Shown one piece after another: positions 18,707 through 27,440 of a stretch of DNA of 64,000 bases. The notes under the pieces were generated by a model. It did not search any database. It was not told where the DNA came from and saw only the letters and a program-made list of their open reading frames with translations. The position numbers and the translations under genes were made by a program. Source of the DNA: an uncultured Lachnospiraceae bacterium (GTDB taxonomy: Bacteria; Bacillota; Clostridia; Lachnospirales; Lachnospiraceae); assembly GCA_910580015.1 (NCBI GenBank), contig CAJTVT010000002.1, positions 36,381 to 100,380 on the forward strand, read 5' to 3'. Numbering within the stretch: the stretch's first letter is position 1; the number at the start of each line of letters is the position of its first letter.

Positions 18707-19897
18707 TTACTCCCCTTTCCGGTAATTCACAAATACCTGCCAGATACTACCTGTTATAATTATCAAAAGCACAAACAAAATTACTACTGCCCAATTGGAA
18801 GGAGCCCCAATAGGCGCTGACCAGGACAAATAATATGTGGTAGAAGAGCACAAGATACTTAAGATATCCAGAGACAGCCAACCCCATAAATGATATATTG
18901 CTCCTGTATCGTATATCAGATCAAACAGCATCTGATAAAGTACCTCATTCATCAACCAGGCCAACGGATAAAAAAGCAATATTCTGACAACTACCGCTGA
19001 AATCACACTCCTGCACCTGGAAGAGAACAGTAGCGTAACACAGATATTCACACAGACTGCGGCAAATTTCGCGCCAAATGCCAGGACCGTGTAGTGCCCT
19101 ACACTCAAATTTGTGCTCCCAAAAAGTGCACGAAAGTCAAACATTCCCGCACTGGCGCCTAACCCATCTGTACCATAGATGGCGATCGTCATCCCAAACA
19201 AAAGAAGGGTAAGCGCCAAAAATATAGCTATCCCAACCGTCAGGGATGCCGCTATTTTTGCCCAGATATCTTTCCATTTTCCATGGACAGATGTAAGCAA
19301 CACATGAATTGTCTTTCTGCCATATTCTTCAGAAAATACTGGCGCCGTCATTAAAACCAGCCAGACATTGAGAGCCAATACCGACCAACTCCAGATACTG
19401 TGAAAATATTTCCACCCTTCCGTATATCCAAATTTCATCTTTTTTTCTAGATAACGTTTTCCATACTCTTCCCATCGTCTGCTTTCCAGATAATGTTTTC
19501 CATAGGCTTCCCACCGCTCACTTTCTAAATAGGTTGTGCCTTTTTTATTTGTCTGGTAAAAATCGGTCAAATTGTTTGTCACCCATTGGTTGCAGAAATT
19601 TCCCTCCCTTTCCCTGGGAAAATCCTGCTCTTCCTGTTGGATAAAATTAGAAAAACCAAACCGTTCCACTATCTGGTTAATCTTATCTATCGTCAAGATC
19701 CCTTCATATTCTTTGGCAAGTTTGCGGTCTGCTCGAATGGCATCAATCCCTCGATAGACCGTTCCATCAATTTCCGCTCTGCTCCCTGAGGCGTCGAACC
19801 AAAAGGCAAATACCAAAAATGCCAGCAACAGACACAGACCTACATTTAATATTGGACGGCCTAGAATCCTCCTCATCTCCATTTTCCATAACCGCAT
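18707..19897 (-). CDS. ABC-2-type transporter permease
   Basis: This 396-residue integral membrane protein has one N-terminal helix (about residues 15-31), a roughly 130-residue soluble extracellular loop, and five or more helices in the C-terminal half. That is the layout of ABC-2 permeases with a large first loop. The loop contains two near-identical repeats, visible as W-E-A-Y-G-K-H-Y-L-E-S and W-E-E-Y-G-K-R-Y-L-E-K. It lies 28 bases after the ATPase gene and must pair with it. The substrate is unknown; peptide or antimicrobial export is typical for such sets. Confidence 0.85.
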   Translation of the reverse strand: MRLWKMEMRRILGRPILNVGLCLLLAFLVFAFWFDASGSRAEIDGTVYRGIDAIRADRKLAKEYEGILTIDKINQIVERFGFSNFIQQEEQDFPREREGNFCNQWVTNNLTDFYQTNKKGTTYLESERWEAYGKHYLESRRWEEYGKRYLEKKMKFGYTEGWKYFHSIWSWSVLALNVWLVLMTAPVFSEEYGRKTIHVLLTSVHGKWKDIWAKIAASLTVGIAIFLALTLLLFGMTIAIYGTDGLGASAGMFDFRALFGSTNLSVGHYTVLAFGAKFAAVCVNICVTLLFSSRCRSVISAVVVRILLFYPLAWLMNEVLYQMLFDLIYDTGAIYHLWGWLSLDILSILCSSTTYYLSWSAPIGAPSNWAVVILFVLLIIITGSIWQVFVNYRKGE

Positions 19898-19925
19898 ACC
19901 ACACGCCTCCTAATCTGCTCCCCTG

Positions 19926-20801
19926 TTATATCTCTTCTGGGGCCATGCAAAATAAAAAAACATCTTCCAATCCAGGTTCTGCCAATACAGCACTTTCTGT
20001 AGGCCGTTCTTCTGAGATCATCCTTACACAGACTTTGTTTTCTCCCATATTTTTCATGCTGCTAACTACAAACTGGAGATTTAACTGTTCCGCAGATTCT
20101 GGCGTCTCCACACTTTCCCAGACTTTCCCATTGACCCGTTCACAGAGTTGATGAACCGTCCCGCTTCCCACCTGTTTTCCAGATTTTATTAACAGAATTT
20201 CATCTGCAATATACTCTATATCTGACACAATATGAGAAGATATGACAACAATGCGTTCCCTTCCAAGTGCACTGATAAAATTCCGAAATCGGATACGCTC
20301 TTTGGGATCCAATCCAGCAGTGGGCTCATCCATCACCAAGATTTCTGGATCATTCAACAATGCTTGCGCAATTCCCACCCGACGCAGCATTCCACCAGAC
20401 AGATTTTTCATCCGTTCTTTTTTTACCTGTATCAGCCCCACCTGCACCAAAAGCTCTTCTATCCGTTCCTCCGCAAGTTCTGGAGGCACTGCTTTCAATT
20501 CTGCCAGATATCTCATATAACGAAGCACCGTAAAATGGGGATAGTACCCAAATTCCTGCGGCAGATATCCCAGCATTCTCCGATACTCGCCACCCATACG
20601 GAAAATTTCCTGCTGCCCGCACATAATTCTGCCGGAATCAGGACGCAGCACCCCCACCAGCATACGAATCAATGTGGTCTTTCCAGCTCCATTCGCTCCA
20701 AGCAATCCATAAACTCCCTGATGGAATGTGTATTCCAGCTCCTTTACCACTGGCACTCCCTTATAACATTTTTTGATATTTTCCAATCGTAATTGCGGCA
20801 T
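19926..20801 (-). CDS. ABC transporter ATP-binding protein
   Basis: The 291-residue ATPase has Walker A GANGAGKTT (35-43), signature LSGGMLRRVGIAQAL and Walker B ILVMDEPTAGLDP, then the H-loop in VVISSHIVSDIEY. The sequence is of the multidrug/bacitracin exporter group that drives ABC-2 permeases. It is the third gene of a sigma-membrane protein-ATPase-permease operon. Confidence 0.93.
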   Translation of the reverse strand: MPQLRLENIKKCYKGVPVVKELEYTFHQGVYGLLGANGAGKTTLIRMLVGVLRPDSGRIMCGQQEIFRMGGEYRRMLGYLPQEFGYYPHFTVLRYMRYLAELKAVPPELAEERIEELLVQVGLIQVKKERMKNLSGGMLRRVGIAQALLNDPEILVMDEPTAGLDPKERIRFRNFISALGRERIVVISSHIVSDIEYIADEILLIKSGKQVGSGTVHQLCERVNGKVWESVETPESAEQLNLQFVVSSMKNMGENKVCVRMISEERPTESAVLAEPGLEDVFLFCMAPEEI

Positions 20802-20853
20802 CCTCTCGCTCCTTTCGGATCTCCCATAAATTTTTTTCTTTTCACTTCGTATA

Positions 20854-21609
20854 TCATAATTCTATCAAACACAATTCTTCTCCTGTGGAAATCATACGAT
20901 ACAGCAAGACAATCTCCACTGCCAAAAGCCCTATCCCCAAAAGCAGTGCCACTCCCCAAAAGCCCAGGCAAGCAAAGGTATAAAGTTTCGGCATATCCAA
21001 CGGCAGCAAGAAAAGAAAACTGACAAAAATGGCCACACTCATTTGCAGATACTCCCGTTTTCCTCTACGAAACGCAGTAAAGATCAAAAGTTGCAGCCCA
21101 CTGGAGACGACAAAAGGCACCAGCAGATACAATGCCACTGGAAAGAGTCCACACGATACGTTCCTTGAGATCCCTCCAATTAAGACTGTTAAAAGGACTA
21201 CGTCCAGACATCCAAAAATCAACAACTTTACGCACCAGAGCTGTTTTATGTTTAAATAGCAGCTCTGTTCCAGTTCCAACATATGATGAGACGTGCTGCG
21301 ACACAATTCCACCATCAAAAATACGCCCAAACAGGAGGCAAACACGGAACCTGTTCCCAACCAAACCATCATTTTCGCCTGACTGCCTTCCAAATATGCA
21401 CAGACGCCAAAAATCAACAATAAACAGGCCAATTGCCCTCCAAGCGCAGAGAGCGAGAGATATTTCATCTGTCCAAGTATCACACGCATCACAGATGGAT
21501 AGTAGCGAATCTCTTTTTCTTCCACGACATCCGCAAGCTGCCTAAGTGCAATTTCTTTTTGCGTCGGATCTATCTGAACTTGTTCCAATTGAATTCCTTT
21601 CTTCTTCAC
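20854..21609 (-). CDS. Polytopic membrane protein of the ECF-ABC operon
   Basis: This is a 251-residue protein with a cytosolic N-terminal 45 residues and about six hydrophobic helices after that. No named family was recognised. The position between the sigma factor and the ABC ATPase suggests a second permease-like subunit or a regulator. The start is a GTG at 21609, well supported by GGAGG at 21616-21620, six bases upstream. As a result the first 68 bases overlap the 3' end of the sigma factor gene in another frame, an unusually long overlap that implies coupled translation. Confidence 0.75.
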   Translation of the reverse strand: MKKKGIQLEQVQIDPTQKEIALRQLADVVEEKEIRYYPSVMRVILGQMKYLSLSALGGQLACLLLIFGVCAYLEGSQAKMMVWLGTGSVFASCLGVFLMVELCRSTSHHMLELEQSCYLNIKQLWCVKLLIFGCLDVVLLTVLIGGISRNVSCGLFPVALYLLVPFVVSSGLQLLIFTAFRRGKREYLQMSVAIFVSFLFLLPLDMPKLYTFACLGFWGVALLLGIGLLAVEIVLLYRMISTGEELCLIEL

Positions 21610-22159
21610 AAAATTCCTCCTTTATTACTATCTTTTTCAGCTTTTGAGTTGCCTGCCGAACTCTGGATTTCGCTGTTGCAATTCCGGTTCCAGTCATATG
21701 AGCAATCTCCCGATATTTAAAACCATAGCCATAATATAAAATCACCGCTTCCCGCTGCATAGGTGGCAGTTGTCGACTTAGTTCCTCCACACTGATAATC
21801 AATTCCTCTTGGCTGGTCCGAAAGCTCAGAAGTTGTGGCTTGGACTCTTCTGGAAAAGAGGTCAATTCTATTTCCTGTTGATTTTTACGTTGATTTTTCC
21901 GAAAATAGTCGATGCATACATTTCTTGCGATTGTCAAAAGATATCCTTTTAAATTCTTATAATGATACTGATCGACGTAACGAATAAAATGAAGAAATGT
22001 CTCCTGCGCCAGATCCCATGCCTCTTGCCGACTGCCCACCTGATAACAGCAGAAACGGTAAACATCATCATAATATTTCTCTGCGATGGTATTTAGATAT
22101 TCTTTTTTCCCTCTATGGATCTCACGGATCATCTCTTTGTCATCCAAGGGTTTTTTCAT
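21542..22159 (-). CDS. ECF-type RNA polymerase sigma factor (first)
   Basis: A 205-residue group 4 sigma factor. Region 2 is visible as DLAQETFLHFIRYV...LKGYLLTIARNVCIDYFRKN, and region 4 as LPPMQREAVILYYGYGFKYREIAHMTGTGIATAKSRVRQA. The last ~25 residues extend past region 4 and are encoded within the overlap with the next gene. It heads the ABC exporter operon and probably controls it. No classical anti-sigma with a zinc-finger domain sits next to it; the membrane protein encoded downstream could play that role. Confidence 0.9.
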   Translation of the reverse strand: MKKPLDDKEMIREIHRGKKEYLNTIAEKYYDDVYRFCCYQVGSRQEAWDLAQETFLHFIRYVDQYHYKNLKGYLLTIARNVCIDYFRKNQRKNQQEIELTSFPEESKPQLLSFRTSQEELIISVEELSRQLPPMQREAVILYYGYGFKYREIAHMTGTGIATAKSRVRQATQKLKKIVIKEEFCEEERNSIGTSSDRSDAKRNCT

Positions 22160-22341
22160 CTACTACGCCTCCTGTGCTTCCCCGTTTCAAATACAAATTT
22201 TCATGCTGGGATATGCCCTTTCCCCGCTGAAAATTATCGTCATATATATAACGTCCCATTAGTAGAAAAGGTTTTAATTTCTAAAATATTTATTTCTAAA
22301 TATATCATCACACATTCTGTTCCTCTCTAATACATAAAATT

Positions 22342-22373
22342 AGGGCGTAAAAACCATATGGTTCTTACGCCCT
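22342..22373 (-). terminator. Terminator after the sigma regulator gene
   Basis: AGGGCGTAA (22342-22350) pairs with TTACGCCCT (22365-22373). The palindrome AACCATATGGTT lies between them, giving an almost uninterrupted stem. The T-run on the minus strand is short (AATTTTA). Confidence 0.6.
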
Positions 22374-22385
22374 GCCATATTACTA

Positions 22386-23804
22386 CTATTTGATATCCAC
22401 ATACCCAATTTTCAATGCATCATCACTGAACTCGGTACCACCGCTGGTATTCAAGCTTAAATAAAGTTTTCCAAGATCTTCTTCTTTTACAACCCATGCC
22501 ATATGCACGGTAACTGTTTCTCCTGGCTGGATGCTTGGAATATAGTTATTTCCACGCTCGCCTCCATGAACATCGTAGTACAGCATTTCCCAGCTATGGG
22601 ATAAACCGTGGTTGACTGCATGCTCCCACTCGTCTCCTTCTGCTGGCTTTTCCTCCAACTGGATTTGCATCTGTCCATCTGCTTCACTCATCGGAATCAT
22701 CTCACCAAAAAACAACACATCTGACATCTCTTCTGTACTTGTATTCGTGTATTCCACAGTGGCATATACCAGCTTCTGAGCTGCTTCTCTAGACTTCACT
22801 TCCTGACTCAAAGAATCCAGGTCTCCATCTTTGAGATATTGGATCACCGCCGGACGCAGCTTTCCATTCTCATCCAACTCATGATTCAAGTCCTCATCTA
22901 CGAAGGATGCATCTAACGCGCTAAAGTCATCCAGTACCTTCACATCCGCAACCTTCGCGGTAAGTCCCTGATTATCCAAGGCAAAGCTGTCGCCGATCTT
23001 ATGGGTATTTTTCATCTCCTCTTTCGTCGCAGAAGTCTTTACCACATATCCATCTTCCACTAAGGATGCATTCAGGCTCTCCTGGTATTCACTCCAATTC
23101 TCGGCAACTACAAACTCTTCATCTTTCGTATCTTCCGTAGGTATCAGTTTGACATTTTCTGCAATTTTCAGCGCTTCTTCTTTGGTTACATCTGACGCTA
23201 CATACATCTCCATCACATAATGTACATCTGTAAATGCCAGATAAATCCGCTGATTAAATGTAATTTCATCCTCCGAAAGCTTGGGATATTCCAGATAAAC
23301 TCCCTCATGTCCACCTGCGGAAAACTCCTCGCTTAAGAGAACATCCTCATGCTGAAGCGAAAATTTATCATCCCCTGTATCCATACGGAAAAATGTCATA
23401 GAAACGCCGCCTTTTTGAAGTGCATTCTCATAACTGTATTTCCCCTGCTCGGTCCTGACCATACCTTCTGGAATGTAACCAACTTCCATTTTTACATTGG
23501 GAATGGACACAACCGCTGTCGTCTCTATCTGTTCCTGTGTTTCGTCCTTTTCAATCTTTACATTTACTCCATGTTTGCCAACCTTCTCCTGCTGCATCGT
23601 GTAAATTCCCACCCCAGCAAATACTGTGGTTCCACACAACAACACTGCTGCAAGGGACGCCGCAATGGTTCTTCCCGCTGTTCTCTTGTTTCTTCCAAAT
23701 TTTGGCTGCTCTGTCTTTACTTGTTTTTCTACTTCTCTTTCTATCATACTTCTCATCTCCTCTGGCATTTTGGGAAAATCATATTTTATATTCTCTAATC
23801 TCAT
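22386..23804 (-). CDS. Membrane-anchored sigma regulator (DUF4179/DUF4367-like)
   Basis: A 472-residue single-pass protein. Residues 1-45 are cytosolic and probably bind the sigma factor; a TM helix lies at about 47-67 (TIAASLAAVLLCGTTVFAGV). The external part has a DUF4367-like segment (VGYIPEGMVRTEQGKYSY) and a C-terminal beta-rich domain. This layout matches anti-sigma regulators encoded after ECF factors in Clostridia. It follows the second sigma gene by 53 bases, so that pair forms a unit separate from the ABC operon. Confidence 0.75.
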   Translation of the reverse strand: MRLENIKYDFPKMPEEMRSMIEREVEKQVKTEQPKFGRNKRTAGRTIAASLAAVLLCGTTVFAGVGIYTMQQEKVGKHGVNVKIEKDETQEQIETTAVVSIPNVKMEVGYIPEGMVRTEQGKYSYENALQKGGVSMTFFRMDTGDDKFSLQHEDVLLSEEFSAGGHEGVYLEYPKLSEDEITFNQRIYLAFTDVHYVMEMYVASDVTKEEALKIAENVKLIPTEDTKDEEFVVAENWSEYQESLNASLVEDGYVVKTSATKEEMKNTHKIGDSFALDNQGLTAKVADVKVLDDFSALDASFVDEDLNHELDENGKLRPAVIQYLKDGDLDSLSQEVKSREAAQKLVYATVEYTNTSTEEMSDVLFFGEMIPMSEADGQMQIQLEEKPAEGDEWEHAVNHGLSHSWEMLYYDVHGGERGNNYIPSIQPGETVTVHMAWVVKEEDLGKLYLSLNTSGGTEFSDDALKIGYVDIK

Positions 23805-23857
23805 AATTTATCCTCCATTCCTGAATAAAATCCAACCTCAACGAAATGCAACCTCTG

Positions 23858-24331
23858 TTATGTCATTGCCTGTTCTAGTTCACTGCGCATCATGGTCCTT
23901 GCCCTGGCAAGGCGATTTTTCACTGCGCTTTCCGTAACACCAAGCAACTTTGCTGTCTCCTTCACGCTGTACCCTTCCAGATAATAGAGAGTGACACAGA
24001 TCCGAACCTTCTGTGGAAGATGCCTAATTGCCTCATATAGATCGGAATAATCCTCACCCTCCACGGTTGTCTCTTGGCATTGATATTCTTCCAGTGATCT
24101 CACCCGTTTTTCCCTGCGCATGATAGCATAACATTCATTGATGCATATCCGTACAAGCCAGGTCTTTGCGTAGGAATCCTGCCGCAGGGTGTGCAGGTTT
24201 GTAAATGCTTTTACAATGGTTTCCTGAATCGCGTCTGCACAATCCGCATCACGATATAACAATGTTTTTGCTACATGATACAATGTGTCCTCAGATGCGA
24301 TAATAAGTTGTCCTAACTGTTCTTTTTTCAT
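23858..24331 (-). CDS. ECF-type RNA polymerase sigma factor (second)
   Basis: A 157-residue sigma factor. Region 2 includes DADCADAIQETIVKAFTNLHTL and TWLVRICINECYAIMRREKR, and region 4 includes LPQKVRICVTLYYLEGYSVKETAKLLGVTESAVKNRLARAR. It is similar to SigV/SigM-style envelope-stress factors of Firmicutes. Its partner is the membrane-anchored regulator encoded immediately downstream. It is preceded by the terminator of the next operon, so it must have its own promoter in 24332-24400. Confidence 0.9.
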   Translation of the reverse strand: MKKEQLGQLIIASEDTLYHVAKTLLYRDADCADAIQETIVKAFTNLHTLRQDSYAKTWLVRICINECYAIMRREKRVRSLEEYQCQETTVEGEDYSDLYEAIRHLPQKVRICVTLYYLEGYSVKETAKLLGVTESAVKNRLARARTMMRSELEQAMT

Positions 24332-24404
24332 ATCTATCCTTTCTGCTGGCCAGCTTTTTTGTATTTACACTAATTAGATGTTTGAGCCCAGAAAATGGTC
24401 TCAA

Positions 24405-24439
24405 AAAAAGCATCTGGAATTTTCTTCCAAATGCTTTTT
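24405..24439 (-). terminator. Terminator after the flippase-like gene
   Basis: The stem AAAAAGCAT (24405-24413) and GGAA (24416-24419) pairs with TTCC (24425-24428) and ATGCTTTTT (24431-24439). A run of seven T residues follows on the minus strand. Confidence 0.75.
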
Positions 24440-24443
24440 CGTT

Positions 24444-25460
24444 CTATGTACGCCGTTTCAGGCGAAAATGGCACCACAACGCGACAAATGCGCTGACAAT
24501 CAGCACCATGTAAAAATTCAATCCACGGGTAATACACATGGAGGCTGTCAGACTGGCTCCTGGAAAAATCTGGGAATACGCCGTCTTATACATCAACTCC
24601 GTGATTCCCTGTGCCCCTGGAAGAGGCAGCATATCCACTGCAATATAGATGGACGCTTGTAGACTCATCACAGTAAAAGCGGAAACACCGTCTAAAGAAA
24701 GTCCTCGATAAATCAGCCAGGTTAGAAAGAACACACTGCATCTTTGTACCACGGTAAATGCGATCACTGCACCAATTTTCCCTTTATTTCTAAGGAAAAA
24801 CAGCACCGCCTCATGATATTGGTCCGCCATATCAATGAGCTTTTCTGTTCTATGCTTAGAATGCTTCAGGATTCGTAATTTTTTGAGGAGCTTCTCCCCT
24901 CCCACTACAATTCCTTTAAAACATTTGGGACTTATCATAATAAACAATAGTACGACTACCAACGCCGTATTTAAGAATAAGCCCAGGTAGTACAGATAGA
25001 GATAACCCTGTAAATATTGTGCCAAGGGCTGATAGCAAAAAATCAAAATTCCAATTCCCATCACAACCAAGACAAACTTATAGATCACAGCCACTGTCAT
25101 CAATACCACGGTACTGTCAGAAACCTTGTGTCCCTCTTTATTCATATAATAAAGCTGCATGGGCTGACCTCCAGTGGCGGAAGGGGTAATACCAGAAAAA
25201 AAGAAACCTACAAACGAATATTTGACACAGGCTGCTACACTTGTCTTATAATTCAAAGAGCGAAGCAGATAACAAATCATAAATCCCTCCGCTGAGACAA
25301 AGAAAAATGCGGTCGCCATTGCCGCAATCAAATAGATAGGATGCAGTTTATTCATCGCGGCAAATACTGCACCCATATCATTCCCCTTGAAGATTGCACT
25401 AAAGGTCAAAGCCGCCAAAAGAATAAAAATAATGGCGCTGATAATGTTTTTCCGATTCAT
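24444..25460 (-). CDS. Flippase-like / LPG synthase TM-region membrane protein
   Basis: A 338-residue protein with about eight membrane helices, matching the domain shared by the N-terminal part of MprF and by UPF0104 proteins. The conserved GITPSATGGQPMQLYYM segment (GGxP) and MLPLPGAQGITELMY are visible. There is no aminoacyl-transferase domain, so it probably moves a lipid or lipid-linked sugar. The start is the ATG at 25460, with GGAG seven bases upstream. It shares four bases (ATGA) with the stop of the papain-like gene and so is translationally coupled to it. Confidence 0.85.
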   Translation of the reverse strand: MNRKNIISAIIFILLAALTFSAIFKGNDMGAVFAAMNKLHPIYLIAAMATAFFFVSAEGFMICYLLRSLNYKTSVAACVKYSFVGFFFSGITPSATGGQPMQLYYMNKEGHKVSDSTVVLMTVAVIYKFVLVVMGIGILIFCYQPLAQYLQGYLYLYYLGLFLNTALVVVLLFIMISPKCFKGIVVGGEKLLKKLRILKHSKHRTEKLIDMADQYHEAVLFFLRNKGKIGAVIAFTVVQRCSVFFLTWLIYRGLSLDGVSAFTVMSLQASIYIAVDMLPLPGAQGITELMYKTAYSQIFPGASLTASMCITRGLNFYMVLIVSAFVALWCHFRLKRRT

Positions 25461-26068
25461 AAAAAGACTCCATTCATAGCATATGATAACTTCCGCCACA
25501 TTTGACGAAACATACCGATTCGCTCTGCTGGATAACAGCCATTCATTCTATTAAATTTATGTAAAGTTCCCTCATAAATCACCTGGGTCTGTTCCAGCTC
25601 ATAAAAATCTCTGGGGGTTACCAGTGAAAAATGTTTTTCAAATAACTCTATCCCATTCTCATTGAGAAGATTTGCCGTAAAGGAAGAGCAGGTATAATGA
25701 TTTTTCTGATAAAACGGTATATTCAATAATATCATAGGAAGTCCTAAGACACAATAATGATATTGAAATCTTTTTTCATAACATTCCTGAAGCTGTCTTG
25801 CAATCCGCGCTTTCTGTTCGCGCGTGCAGTCCAGACTTACAATTTTATATCGGGCCGTGGGAAACTGCCGCTCAATCTTCTCGGTATCTTCCTTCTCAAA
25901 TCCTGCCAATATGGGAATCGCTGGATTGCGTCGCCCCACACTGTACGCTTCTTGCAATTCCTCATCCATGGATAGAACCACATGAATATAATTGATACCC
26001 GTCACCCGGCGGATAATCGAAGCAAAAAACCCTGGTGTATCTACTAAAGCAAAATAAATCTGTTCCAT
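25457..26068 (-). CDS. Permuted papain-like (YiiX/NlpC-P60-type) protein
   Basis: A 203-residue protein. A histidine in GINYIHVVLSMD near residue 25 precedes a cysteine in NHYTCSSFTANLL, the order expected in circularly permuted papain-fold enzymes of the YaeF/YiiX group. Those act as amidases or lipases on cell-envelope or lipid substrates; the substrate here is unknown. There is no signal peptide. The ATG at 26068 was chosen because GAGAGG precedes it; the open frame runs further to 26167 but would overlap the upstream gene. It lies between a glycosyltransferase and a flippase-like gene. Confidence 0.72.
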   Translation of the reverse strand: MEQIYFALVDTPGFFASIIRRVTGINYIHVVLSMDEELQEAYSVGRRNPAIPILAGFEKEDTEKIERQFPTARYKIVSLDCTREQKARIARQLQECYEKRFQYHYCVLGLPMILLNIPFYQKNHYTCSSFTANLLNENGIELFEKHFSLVTPRDFYELEQTQVIYEGTLHKFNRMNGCYPAERIGMFRQMWRKLSYAMNGVFL

Positions 26069-26123
26069 TCTGTCAACCTCTCTTTTGTCTCTCAGACCAT
26101 GTTTTCTTACTGAACTGTTCCTC

Positions 26124-27146
26124 TTAATTGAACTGATACAGCTTCCGCGCTGCTTTATACCCTGCAATGGTAAGTGCTGCCCCAGTACGCCCAGGCAAAT
26201 ACGTAAAACCGCTTACCGTTTTCCGTTTCAAGGTATGATACAGCCTTCGGTCATGGTTTTTCACATAATTCCAGAGCATTTCCCGTTTTTTCCACGCTTC
26301 CGGCGTTCCAATCAGTAATAAATGGATGGAAGATATCGCCATCATAATCGATATATTACGTGTCAAATAATCTGCTAGCTTCGGATTCTTAATTCTTAGC
26401 TTCTCCAAATCTGTGCACACAGAGACCAGTTTGGTTACTCGTATCTGCTGATCAATCCGCTGCATCAGAACCTTTTCGTTCACGGACTGATCTTCCCTGC
26501 CAAGAAAATAGTGGTACAGATCTAAATTCAGGTAACATAAACTCTTCACAAAGGGAAGCGGCTGATTTGCAAAGATATTATCCACATAAAAGGTATGTCT
26601 TGGCAATTTAACACCAGACTCTCTCAACACCTCTGTCCGATAAAACAAAGAATGCATAACCAGATATTGAGATGGACGGAAATGCCCGATATCCCCCCAT
26701 CCACACACCTGATTTTCCGGCAATACATTTTTATATCCCATCCGTTTGATTTTATTTTCATAGAAATGATCATACAGATAATTACAGATCACCAGATCTA
26801 CCGTAATGTTTTTCTTTTCCCATTGTTTCAATTTATTCAGCAGTTTTTTCAATTCCGCTGGATCCAGCCAGTCATCCGAATCTACCACTTTAAAATATTT
26901 TCCAGTTGCCTGTGCAAGTCCTGCGTTGACCCCAGCTCCGTGTCCACCATTTTCCTGATGGATAACCTGTACAATTTCCGGATAATTCCTAGCATAATTA
27001 TCGGCAATCTCTCCCGTGCGATCTGTGGAGCCATCATCCACAATAATAATTTCCACCTGCTCATCGGCTGTCAGTAAAGTATCAATACACCGTTCCATAT
27101 AATCCTCAGAATTGTAACATGGAACAGTAAAAGTAATTTCTCTCAT
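26124..27146 (-). CDS. Family 2 glycosyltransferase
   Basis: A 340-residue GT-A glycosyltransferase. The N-terminal catalytic domain shows FTVPCYNSEDYMERCIDTLL, IIIVDDGSTDRTGEIA and the metal-binding VVDSDDWLDPAEL. The C-terminal part is alpha-helical and lacks a clear membrane segment. The donor and acceptor are unknown. It is the first gene of a three-gene operon. The 294 bases upstream are AT-rich and shared with the divergent sulfotransferase-like gene. Confidence 0.92.
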   Translation of the reverse strand: MREITFTVPCYNSEDYMERCIDTLLTADEQVEIIIVDDGSTDRTGEIADNYARNYPEIVQVIHQENGGHGAGVNAGLAQATGKYFKVVDSDDWLDPAELKKLLNKLKQWEKKNITVDLVICNYLYDHFYENKIKRMGYKNVLPENQVCGWGDIGHFRPSQYLVMHSLFYRTEVLRESGVKLPRHTFYVDNIFANQPLPFVKSLCYLNLDLYHYFLGREDQSVNEKVLMQRIDQQIRVTKLVSVCTDLEKLRIKNPKLADYLTRNISIMMAISSIHLLLIGTPEAWKKREMLWNYVKNHDRRLYHTLKRKTVSGFTYLPGRTGAALTIAGYKAARKLYQFN

Positions 27147-27440
27147 ATGTTCACTATCTCCCGCTGTTTTTTTATCCTATTAGATTAAACGAAAATATTC
27201 TTGCGTTTTCTTCATAAAAATTCTTAAGATTTCCTTAATCCTTTTTTCTTTTGTTTTATGATAACAGATTAACTTATTTTTCTTAAATCTGCCCTGTGTT
27301 TATCTTACAATTATCTTACATTTCCGTAAGATTAAGAATTTCTGTAAAAATAAGAGATTGTTCTATTTGACTCCATACCAAATTTCATACTTCCATCAAA
27401 TTATTTTCCTAATATTAACAATTAGAAGGAGAGAGGACTT

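Noticed and set aside
20232..20792. 186-residue plus-strand frame
   Set aside because: It is antisense to the ABC ATPase, which has all its motifs.
27147..27440. AT-rich gap with scattered TTAAGA/TCTTAA repeats
   Set aside because: The repeats are short and imperfect in AT-rich DNA; they could be chance, and no clear promoter pair stood out.
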